Shown one piece after another: positions 8,183 to 16,558 of a stretch of 64,000 nt of DNA (within the stretch, counting starts at the first letter, position 1; every line of letters begins with the position of its first letter). Source of the DNA: Marisediminicola sp963756375 (lineage in GTDB: Bacteria; Actinomycetota; Actinomycetes; Actinomycetales; Microbacteriaceae). The stretch is taken from the NCBI GenBank assembly GCA_963756375.1, contig CAVWNJ010000005.1, forward strand, positions 496,001 to 560,000. Direction: 5' to 3'. A program made the position numbers and the translations under genes. A model generated the notes under the pieces. That model was not told where the DNA came from and did no database searches. It saw only the letters and a program-made list of their open reading frames with translations.

Positions 8183-11100
8183 GTGCTGAGGGCGTGGCTC
8201 GCGGCCCACCGGTCCGCTGCGGCGACCGCGGTGAGCGGAGCGGTCGTCACGGCACTCATCGCCACAGTCGCCATCGTCTCCGGTGGCTACGACGCCCAGC
8301 GATTCGACCTCGGAGACGGGTCGGTGTGGGTGGCCAACGGGTCGAAGCAGGTGATCGGGCGTGCGAACACGCAGGTGCTCGCGCTCGACACCGTGGTCGG
8401 TACCGACGGCACAGAGCTGTCGCTGGTGCAGTCCGACGCAGGCCTCTTCGTGTTCGACCTGACCGACAACAAGGTCGACGTGGTCGACCCCGCCACCGCG
8501 ACAGTCACGGCCAGCGCACCGCTTCCCCCTCGCACGACGGACGTGCAGATCGCGGGGAACAATCTGGTGATTCACTCTGCACCAAGCGGGGGAGTCTGGA
8601 TCACCCCGATCATCGATCTGGCGACGTTCGACAGCGCAGCCGAACCCTCGTTCTCGCTCGGCACGGACTCCCTCGTCAGCGTGACGCCGGCCGGACGGCT
8701 GTTCCTGTTCTCGCCGACCGCGGGTGAGATCTATGAGGTGGATGCCACGGCCGACGACGCCGTGATCGACACGACTGCGGTGACACTCGGCGAACCGGGC
8801 GGCAGCATCGCGCTCACTGCCGTCGGCGACAGGCCCGTTCTTCTCGATGTCGACTCGAAGTCACTGCTGCTCGGCGGCCGGACGGTCGAGCTTGCCGAAG
8901 CTCTCGGCGAGGGTACGGCCGCATTGCAAATGCCATCGGCGGGCTCCGGCGACGTGCTCATTGCGAGCCAGGGAGTGATGCTGTCGGTGTCCTTCGCCAC
9001 CGGAGCGACTCGTGTGCTCACCCAGCAGGGTGACGGTAACCCCGTGCGCCCCACCGTGGTCGGCGAGTGCACCTTCGCAGGCTGGAGCGGCGGCACGGTG
9101 TGGCGCCAGTGCGGCAACGCGAGCCCTGTCGAGCTCGAGCTGAGATCCGTGCCCGTGGCGGCCGCACGGCTCGAATTCGCGTCGAGCGGAACCGAGGTCG
9201 TGCTGAGCGATCCGCGCGCGGGTGGGGTCTGGGCGGTGAGCACCACCGGTCAGCTCATCAACAACTGGCAGGACCTCGTGGAGGAGGTGCAGGACAGGGA
9301 GGTGGTCGCCGACAGCGACGAGGACACCGACCCCGAACCGGAGAAGAATCAGCTCCCGCCCATTGCGGTCGACGACGACTTCGGCGCGCGACCGGGGCGC
9401 GCGAGCGTGCTTCCGGTGCTGCTCAACGATTACGACCCGAACGGCGACGTGCTCGTGATCGACACCGTGGAGGCGATCAGCCCGATCGTGGGCACCATCG
9501 ATGTGATCAACGACGGTCAGCGACTCCAGCTCACCCTCGCCCCGAGCGCGACCGGCCGTGTCGCCTTCGCGTACACGGTCTCGGACGGGCGCGGCGGAAC
9601 CGCATCCGCCATCGTCTCCGTCGCCGTGCGCGCGGCAGAGGAGAACTCGGCTCCGCAACAGGTCAGGACCACGAGAGCACTGGTCGCCGAAGGGTCGCGC
9701 GTGTCGACGTCGGTGCTCGGCGACTGGGTCGACCCCGACGGAGACGCCTTCTACCTCTCATCGGCGAGCACCAGCGAGCCCGATTCCGTGAGCTTCAAGC
9801 CCGGAGGCATCGTGGTCTTCCAGGACGGCGGCGGTAGCGGCGAAGTGCGGTCGGTGCCGCTCGTCGTGTCGGACGGGGCAGCGCTCGGTGCAGGCAGCCT
9901 TACCGTGACCGTGCGAGCAAGGGACACGGTTCCGATCAGGACCGATGCCTTCGTGGTGCTCGCCTACGCGGGCCAGGAGACCACCATCGCGCCCCTCGAC
10001 CACGTGCGCGGTGGTACCGATGTGATGCGCCTGGCGAGCGTTCCGGAGAAGCCGGGCTCCACCATCCAGGCGAGCCTCGAGGCGGGCACCTTCCGCTTCA
10101 CGAGCGATCAGGTGCGCACGCACTATCTGGAGTATGTGGTCAATGACGGCGAGCAGACCGCCACGGGAACCGTGCGGGTGGATGTCGCGATGCCACCCGA
10201 CGCGAACGCTACCCCGATCACGATTCCGAAGACCGCGTTCGTGCGCACCCTGAGCAGCGAGACGATCGACGTCGCATCCGCCGACCTGGATCCTGCCGGT
10301 GGGGTCCTCCTGGTCACCGAGACCTACAACATTCCCTCCGACGAGCCGCTCACCGCCGACGTGATCGACCAGAAGGCGGTCAGGATCACCCTGACCGGAC
10401 CGCTGTCGGGACCGGTGTCGCTGAACTACCGCGTGACGAACGGACTGGCCGAGGCCGAGGGATCCATCACGGTGGTGGAGATTCCGCAGCCCACGATCTA
10501 CCAGCCCCCGATCGCGGCGGACGACAGTGTCACGGTGCGGGTCGGCGACGCGATCGACATCCCGGTGCTCAACAACGACGTGCAACCCGATGGCGCGGAC
10601 CTCACCCTCGATGCCGAGCTCGTGAGCGACACCGGTGCGGATTCCGGACTGCTCTTCGCCTCCGGCCGCGTGCTGCGGTACCTCGCCCCAGACCGCCCGG
10701 GCAACTTCTCGGCGGTCTACCGCATCACCGGACCTGGCCAGCAGGAAGCTCAGGCGAGAGTGGCCATCTCCGTCAGGGAGGCCGTCGCGGCAACCAATGC
10801 CGCCCCGGTTCCCGACGCGATCACGGCTCGCGTTCGTGCGGGCGAGAAGGTGCGGATTCCCGTGCGGCTCACCGGCATCGATCCGGACGGCGATTCCGTT
10901 CGTATTCTCGGGCAGGAGACGAACCCGGAGAAGGGATCGGTCGTCGCCGTCGGCGCCGACTACCTCGAGTATGTCGCCGGCATCTACTCGGCCGGCACAG
11001 ACACCTTCAGCTACTCGGTCATCGACACCCTGGGTGCGCGGGCGACGGCGCAGGTGAGAATCGGCATCAGCGCCCGATCGACCGGCAGCAGGAATCCCAT

Positions 11101-14083
11101 CGCCGTGGTCGACGATGTCACGACGCGCCCGGGCAACATCGTCTCGGTGCGCGTGTTGAACAACGACTCGGACCCCGACGGCTCGACCCTCAGCGTGCTC
11201 GGGGTGGAGCCGAACTCGGAAGGCGTCACGGCGACGGTGTCGAACGACGTCGTCATCGTCACCACTCCGTCGGAGGAGGGCACGTACGGCGTGACCTACA
11301 CGATCGGCAATGACAGGGGTGGCACGAGCTCGAATTTCATCCGCGTGACGGTCGACCCCAACGCGCCGCCTGCCTATCCGATCGCCAGGGACACCGTGCT
11401 CACGCTGTCCGACATCCTCGACCGCGAACAGATCGAGGTCGATGTGCTCGCCAATGTGTTCTTCGTCGACGGTGCCGTGACCGATCTCGACCTGTCGGTG
11501 CTCTCCGGCTACTCGAGCACGGCCGCAGTCACCTCGCGCAAGCGGATCGCCGTCACGATCACCGATGAGAGCCAGATCATCCCGTTCGTCGTCGCGAACC
11601 CGGATGAGCTGTCCGCAGCCGCGTTCGCCTTCGTGTGGGTGCCCGGTCTCGCCGACACTCTGCCGCAACTGGATCGCAGTGCGCGACCGATCAGCGTGCT
11701 GAGCGAGACCAGCGTGCGCATCCCCATCAACGACTATGTGATCGCGGTCGGCGGGCGGCAGGTGCGGCTCGCGGATCTGACCTCCGTCCGCGCCACCCAC
11801 GCCGATGGCGGATCGCTCGTGGTCGACGACCGGACGCTGACCTATCGGTCGGCAGACGGTTACTTCGGACCGGCCTCCATCTCCTTCGAGGTCACCGACG
11901 GGAGGACGGCATCCGACCCGGAAGGCAGACGATCCACGCTCGTTCTGCCCATTTCCGTCGAGCCTCGACAGAATCAGCCCCCGGTGTTCACCGGCGGCAT
12001 CATCGACTTCGAGCCCGGCGAGCGGAAGTCGATCGACCTCACCAAACTCACCAGCTATCCCGACGGCGACGTCGACGACCTCGCCTTCCGGCAGATCGCA
12101 GTGCCGCCTGACGGCTTCAGCTACACCATCACCCGGACGATCCTCACGATCGAAGCAAACGCGGACACCCGTCGCGGGACCTCGACGGCACTCACGATCG
12201 GCGTACGAGCCCGCGCTGTTGAGGGTCAGGCCGGACGCATCCAGCTGAACGTGGTCGCGTCGACGAGGCCGCTCGCGCAGCCGGCAGCCGACGAGGTGGT
12301 CGCGCCGCGCAACGCGACGACGACCATCGACGTGCTCGAGAACGACGAGGCGACGAATCCGTTCCCCGGCCGCCCGCTCCGAGTGCTCGACGTGCGCGGA
12401 ATCGACGGGGCATCCCTTCCGGCTGGTGTGACCGTGACACCGAACGGGGACCGCTCTCGGCTGTCGGTGACGGTCGCAGCCACCGCGGCGCCCGTCGATG
12501 TCAATCTGCAATATCAGGTTGCCGACGCCACGGGTGAGTCAGAGCGCTACACGTACGGCTCGGTTCGTATCTCGGTGCAGGATCGCCCGGACACTCCGGT
12601 GGCGCCGGCACGTGCCGACGGCGGCTACGAGGAGGGGCTGCTCACCCTCAGGCTCACGGCACCGCAGGCGAACAACTCGCCGATCACGGGATATACCGTG
12701 GTCAGCTCGACCGGGGAATACCGCCGCGACTGCGGTCTGGAACTGCGGTGTGTGCTCACCGACCTGCAACCGGGATCCCGCTATCAGTTCAGCGTGATCG
12801 CCACCAATGCCATCGGAGCGTCGGATGCCAGCGGCCTGAGTGTTCCGCTGAGCGCCGACTACCTTCCCGCGGCACCCGTCTCAGTAATCGCGACGGCCAC
12901 CGCGGCAAATCCGAGTGGCGGAGCGCTGCGGGTGTCGTGGAGCCGCGTCGCCGACCCGAACCCGGGAAGTGCCGTGCTCGGGTACACCGTGCGAATCACC
13001 GGTCCATCCACTGACTTCACCGCGACCGTTGGGCCTGCGACGACGTCGCTCGACACCACCGCGGGCGGCGCGCTCAACGCGAACGTGCAATACACCGCCA
13101 CGGTGTACGCGCGGAACAGCGCGGCTGTCATCAGCGACGCCGACTGGCGGCGGGCGTCATCCGCCCCGACGACCACCATTGGTCCGCCCAGCCAGACGAG
13201 TGGCGGTGTGCAGGCCGTCGTGGTCGGCACTGAGGGCAACATCGAGGTGACCTGGGGCGCGAGCGAGCCGAACGGCGGGACCACCGTTCGCTACGCCGTC
13301 GGCCGATTCTCCGGTGCACAGGCCGCGCCGACGGAATGCGCAGTCGGCGGATCGCGTGCGGGTGTCGCCGATGGTGCAGGGGCGCCCGTGGCGTCGCCGT
13401 GGGTGGATCGGAACACCACTGACCAGACGAATTACCGCTACGTGGTCTATTCCGAGAACGAGTTGTTCTGCACGGTCACCACCTCGGGGGCCGTCGAGAG
13501 CAAGGCCGCTCCCGGCGCCGTCGTCTCAACCACCAAGCGTGCCCCGCACGGAGGCCAGTTCGACCTGCAGGTTGGATCGCTTGCCGTGCAGTCCGGGGTC
13601 GTCTCCCACTATCAGGCGCAGATCAACGGGTCAGGCGTCTGGTTCGATGTGACGGCGGGCAGCTGGCTCACGTCCATCACCATCGACCAGGGCGTATATG
13701 GGCGCGACATCACGGTGGCTTACCGGGCCTGCCGTGATTCGGGCACCGGACTCTGCGGTCCCACCACCACGGAGAGCCCGCTCCGCCCGATCAACGCCAG
13801 AGGCAGCATCGTCTCCTGCGTGTCCGGCGAGGTGCCCGTGTCGAACCCGCCGCTGAACGCGAACTCGCCGGAGGCGCAGTACCTTTACTCCTACAACGAT
13901 GGTGGCGCTGCGGGGATCTGGTCCGACTACGCTCTCGATGCCGCGGCCCCGGAACCGTCACCGGTGGGATCAGGCGTGGTGACCGTGCGGATGAAGGCGA
14001 GAATCACCTTCGGCGACAGTGAGCCCGTCGTGGATCCCGGCTATGCCCAGGCCACCTGCCAGAGCAGCGAACCCACCCCGTGA
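8183..14083 (+). CDS. Giant membrane-anchored surface protein with Ig-like and FN3 repeats
   Basis: About 1966 residues from GTG 8183. The open frame reaches back to 8012 inside the kinase gene, but only from 8183 does it give a short basic N-terminus and one membrane span (AVVTALIATVAIVSGG, about residues 20-38). Residues about 40-380 form a beta-rich, propeller-like region. From about 390 to 1470 there are roughly eight cadherin/Big-type Ig repeats marked by NDYDPNGD, NNDVQPDG, NNDSDPDG and DPDGDS calcium-type loops. About 1470-1680 holds FN3 domains (SPITGYTVVSSTGEYRRDC, LQPGSRYQFSVIATNAIGAS). The C-terminus has further beta domains with paired cysteines. No sortase signal is seen. Probably an extracellular scaffold or adhesin-like part of the cluster; its function is not known to me. 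Confidence 0.85.
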   Translation: MLRAWLAAHRSAAATAVSGAVVTALIATVAIVSGGYDAQRFDLGDGSVWVANGSKQVIGRANTQVLALDTVVGTDGTELSLVQSDAGLFVFDLTDNKVDVVDPATATVTASAPLPPRTTDVQIAGNNLVIHSAPSGGVWITPIIDLATFDSAAEPSFSLGTDSLVSVTPAGRLFLFSPTAGEIYEVDATADDAVIDTTAVTLGEPGGSIALTAVGDRPVLLDVDSKSLLLGGRTVELAEALGEGTAALQMPSAGSGDVLIASQGVMLSVSFATGATRVLTQQGDGNPVRPTVVGECTFAGWSGGTVWRQCGNASPVELELRSVPVAAARLEFASSGTEVVLSDPRAGGVWAVSTTGQLINNWQDLVEEVQDREVVADSDEDTDPEPEKNQLPPIAVDDDFGARPGRASVLPVLLNDYDPNGDVLVIDTVEAISPIVGTIDVINDGQRLQLTLAPSATGRVAFAYTVSDGRGGTASAIVSVAVRAAEENSAPQQVRTTRALVAEGSRVSTSVLGDWVDPDGDAFYLSSASTSEPDSVSFKPGGIVVFQDGGGSGEVRSVPLVVSDGAALGAGSLTVTVRARDTVPIRTDAFVVLAYAGQETTIAPLDHVRGGTDVMRLASVPEKPGSTIQASLEAGTFRFTSDQVRTHYLEYVVNDGEQTATGTVRVDVAMPPDANATPITIPKTAFVRTLSSETIDVASADLDPAGGVLLVTETYNIPSDEPLTADVIDQKAVRITLTGPLSGPVSLNYRVTNGLAEAEGSITVVEIPQPTIYQPPIAADDSVTVRVGDAIDIPVLNNDVQPDGADLTLDAELVSDTGADSGLLFASGRVLRYLAPDRPGNFSAVYRITGPGQQEAQARVAISVREAVAATNAAPVPDAITARVRAGEKVRIPVRLTGIDPDGDSVRILGQETNPEKGSVVAVGADYLEYVAGIYSAGTDTFSYSVIDTLGARATAQVRIGISARSTGSRNPIAVVDDVTTRPGNIVSVRVLNNDSDPDGSTLSVLGVEPNSEGVTATVSNDVVIVTTPSEEGTYGVTYTIGNDRGGTSSNFIRVTVDPNAPPAYPIARDTVLTLSDILDREQIEVDVLANVFFVDGAVTDLDLSVLSGYSSTAAVTSRKRIAVTITDESQIIPFVVANPDELSAAAFAFVWVPGLADTLPQLDRSARPISVLSETSVRIPINDYVIAVGGRQVRLADLTSVRATHADGGSLVVDDRTLTYRSADGYFGPASISFEVTDGRTASDPEGRRSTLVLPISVEPRQNQPPVFTGGIIDFEPGERKSIDLTKLTSYPDGDVDDLAFRQIAVPPDGFSYTITRTILTIEANADTRRGTSTALTIGVRARAVEGQAGRIQLNVVASTRPLAQPAADEVVAPRNATTTIDVLENDEATNPFPGRPLRVLDVRGIDGASLPAGVTVTPNGDRSRLSVTVAATAAPVDVNLQYQVADATGESERYTYGSVRISVQDRPDTPVAPARADGGYEEGLLTLRLTAPQANNSPITGYTVVSSTGEYRRDCGLELRCVLTDLQPGSRYQFSVIATNAIGASDASGLSVPLSADYLPAAPVSVIATATAANPSGGALRVSWSRVADPNPGSAVLGYTVRITGPSTDFTATVGPATTSLDTTAGGALNANVQYTATVYARNSAAVISDADWRRASSAPTTTIGPPSQTSGGVQAVVVGTEGNIEVTWGASEPNGGTTVRYAVGRFSGAQAAPTECAVGGSRAGVADGAGAPVASPWVDRNTTDQTNYRYVVYSENELFCTVTTSGAVESKAAPGAVVSTTKRAPHGGQFDLQVGSLAVQSGVVSHYQAQINGSGVWFDVTAGSWLTSITIDQGVYGRDITVAYRACRDSGTGLCGPTTTESPLRPINARGSIVSCVSGEVPVSNPPLNANSPEAQYLYSYNDGGAAGIWSDYALDAAAPEPSPVGSGVVTVRMKARITFGDSEPVVDPGYAQATCQSSEPTP

Positions 14084-14141
14084 TCCACCTTCCCGCCCAA
14101 CCACCCGTCGGCACGCCGCGGGCGACCAAAGGACGACACCC

Positions 14142-15113
14142 ATGACGATGACACCGGAGCAAGCCGAATGGTTCCAGGGAACCTTCGGCCGACTGGTCGA
14201 CAACGTCGAGCAGGTGTTGTTGGGCAAGACGTCGGTCATCCGGCTCTCGTTCACCGCCCTGCTGTCTGACGGGCACCTTCTGCTGGAGGATTTTCCGGGA
14301 ACGGGAAAGACCTCGCTCGCGAGGGCGATGGCGCAGACCGTCGCCGGGCTCTCCAGCCGCATCCAGTTCACCCCAGACCTCCTCCCGGGCGACATCACGG
14401 GCGTCACGATCTATGACCAGCGCAGCAGCCGATTCGAGTTCCACCCCGGCCCCGTCTTCGCCAACATCGTGCTTGCCGACGAGATCAACCGCGCCAGCCC
14501 GAAAACACAATCGGCACTGCTCGAGGTGATGGAGGAGGGGCACGTCACCGTCGACGGCAGCACCCACGGGGTCGGTTCGCCATTCATGGTGATCGCCACC
14601 CAGAACCCGATCGAGCAGGCCGGTACCTATCGTCTACCCGAGGCGCAACTCGATCGTTTCCTCATGAAGGCGTCGATCGGCTATCCGGATCACGCGTCGA
14701 CCATTCGGATCCTCGAGGGTGCAGGCACCAAGGCTCACGAGACCACCGTTCCGGCGATCGCGACGGCATCGACCATCAACGAGATGGCGGCGCTCGCCCG
14801 CACCGTGCACGTGGATCCGTCCATCAACGACTACGTGTCGCGGCTGGTCGCGGCGAGCCGCAATGCCACCGAGGTGCAGCTCGGCGCGTCGGTGCGTGGC
14901 GCCCTTGCCCTCATTCGCACGGCGAAGACCCTCGCGGCGGCGAACGGGCGACACTATGTGATTCCGGACGACATCAAGCTCCTGGCCATCCCGGTGCTCG
15001 CCCACCGCCTCGTTCTCGACGCCGAGGCCGAATTCGAGGGCATCACCCCCACGAGCATCGTGAGCCAGCTGCTGATCGAGACCCCACCCCCCAGCGAACG
15101 GCAAGCGGTGTGA
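14142..15113 (+). CDS. MoxR-family AAA+ ATPase (envelope-cluster copy)
   Basis: 323 residues from ATG 14142, which follows AAAGGACG and begins MTMTPEQAEWF; the open frame to 14019 has an atypical Pro/Arg-rich extension. Walker A is EDFPGTGKTSLARA, Walker B is VLADEINRASPKTQSALLEV, and sensor 1 is VIATQNPIEQAGTY. MoxR ATPases act as chaperone-like activators of the DUF58/VWA proteins encoded beside them. Its stop overlaps the GTG start of the DUF58 gene (GTGTGA), so the two are translationally coupled. A second MoxR of a different subtype lies at 42553. Confidence 0.92.
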   Translation: MTMTPEQAEWFQGTFGRLVDNVEQVLLGKTSVIRLSFTALLSDGHLLLEDFPGTGKTSLARAMAQTVAGLSSRIQFTPDLLPGDITGVTIYDQRSSRFEFHPGPVFANIVLADEINRASPKTQSALLEVMEEGHVTVDGSTHGVGSPFMVIATQNPIEQAGTYRLPEAQLDRFLMKASIGYPDHASTIRILEGAGTKAHETTVPAIATASTINEMAALARTVHVDPSINDYVSRLVAASRNATEVQLGASVRGALALIRTAKTLAAANGRHYVIPDDIKLLAIPVLAHRLVLDAEAEFEGITPTSIVSQLLIETPPPSERQAV

Positions 15114-16558
15114 CGCGCCAGAAGGCCGATCGAAGATCGGTCCCGCGCGACGAGAAGGTGGGCCGGATGGCGCGTAGCGCCATGCCCGATGTGCGCACCT
15201 CCTCGCCCGCCGACCGGCGCGGGCAGACGACCGTGGGCACGGTCGGACTCACCAACGCGCGTACGAGGATCGTGGGAAACCGCACCGGGCTGGTCGCCGA
15301 CACCACGGTGGCGCTCGTGCGCATCGCGCGCCGGGTGGGCGGCGCCATCCGAATCCGGCTGGAGCGCGTCGCCGAGGTGGTGACCCCGCTCGGCTGGACG
15401 GTGCTTCTGCTGGTTCCAGCGGCGCTCTTCTCCGGCTATCGCTTCGGTTGGGTCGAACTCGTGGCGCTCGGGTACGCGGGACTGATTCTGCTCGTGATTG
15501 CCGCGCTGTACCTGATCGGGCGGACGTCGGTGACCATCGACCTGACCTTCCGCCACAGCCGTGTCGTCGTGGGGGACCCGGCGACAGGCATCCTCGTTGC
15601 GGGCAACCCGACCAGGCACCGGATCCTCGGCACGTCGGTGGAGATTCCGGTCGGACGCAGCGTCATCGCCATCAGCACGCCCGGTCTATCGAGGGACGGG
15701 GAGTTCATCCACGAGTTCGCGCTCCCCACCTCCAAGCGTGGAATCTATCCGGTCGGCCCGGCGAAGACCGTTCGGGCGGACCCCGTCGGGCTCGTCCGGC
15801 GTGAGGTGGTGCTCACAGAGGTACACGAGTTGTACGTGCATCCGCGCACCGTCGGCATCCCGGGCACGAGCCGCGGACTCGTGCGCGACCTCGAGGGCCA
15901 ACCGACCAGAGACCTCTCCAACAGCGACATCGCCTTCCATGCACTGCGGGAGTACACACCGGGCGACGAGCGGCGCTACATCCATTGGAAGAGCACGGCG
16001 AAGACCGGCACCTACATGGTGCGGCAGTTCGAGGAGACACGACGCAGCCGCATCGTGATCGGGCTGAGCCTCGCCGAAGCCGATTACGGTTCCGATGCCG
16101 AGTTCGAGATGGCGGTCTCCGCAGCGGGCACTCTCGGTATCCGCGCCATCCGCGACGCGAGGGATGTCTCGGTCGTTGTGGGCGAAACGACTCCGGCGTT
16201 CGCCAAGCGCAAGGTTCTCGGCATCCGTCAGCTTGCGTCGACATCGAGGAGCAAGCTTCTGGATGATCTCGCCGGGGTCGCGCGGGCGGAAGCGTCACTC
16301 AGCACGCTGGATCTCGCCAAGGTCGCCGCGGACCGGGTGGCAGGCATCAGCATCGCATATCTGATCTGTGGCTCCGAGACCTCTCCGACCGCCCTTCGGG
16401 CGGCGTCGATGCAGTTCCCCACCGGTGTCGAGACCGTCGCCGTGGTGTGCGACCCCGAGACCGTCCCGGGACTCCGAAAGGTCGCGGGTCTCAGCGTGCT
16501 CACGATCGGCTACCTCGACGACCTCAAGGCCTCGCTCGTGAAGGCGGCGACGGCGTGA
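15110..16558 (+). CDS. DUF58-domain protein (MoxR partner)
   Basis: 482 residues from GTG 15110; a later start near ATG 15168 cannot be excluded because the first 60 residues are basic and poorly structured. Two membrane spans (about residues 100-140) precede a cytoplasmic region with the DUF58 signature HALREYTPGDERRYIHWKS and TYMVRQFEE, then a VWA-like fold (RSRIVIGLSLAEADYG). DUF58 proteins pair with MoxR ATPases in complexes linked to envelope processes. It overlaps its neighbours by 4 bp on both sides, so it belongs to the operon. Confidence 0.88.
   Translation: MTRQKADRRSVPRDEKVGRMARSAMPDVRTSSPADRRGQTTVGTVGLTNARTRIVGNRTGLVADTTVALVRIARRVGGAIRIRLERVAEVVTPLGWTVLLLVPAALFSGYRFGWVELVALGYAGLILLVIAALYLIGRTSVTIDLTFRHSRVVVGDPATGILVAGNPTRHRILGTSVEIPVGRSVIAISTPGLSRDGEFIHEFALPTSKRGIYPVGPAKTVRADPVGLVRREVVLTEVHELYVHPRTVGIPGTSRGLVRDLEGQPTRDLSNSDIAFHALREYTPGDERRYIHWKSTAKTGTYMVRQFEETRRSRIVIGLSLAEADYGSDAEFEMAVSAAGTLGIRAIRDARDVSVVVGETTPAFAKRKVLGIRQLASTSRSKLLDDLAGVARAEASLSTLDLAKVAADRVAGISIAYLICGSETSPTALRAASMQFPTGVETVAVVCDPETVPGLRKVAGLSVLTIGYLDDLKASLVKAATA

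Noticed and set aside
9758..12511. A long antisense open frame opposite the giant Ig/FN3 gene
   Set aside because: High-GC shadow frame rich in Arg, His and Asp, with no domain; the sense strand encodes clear repeats.
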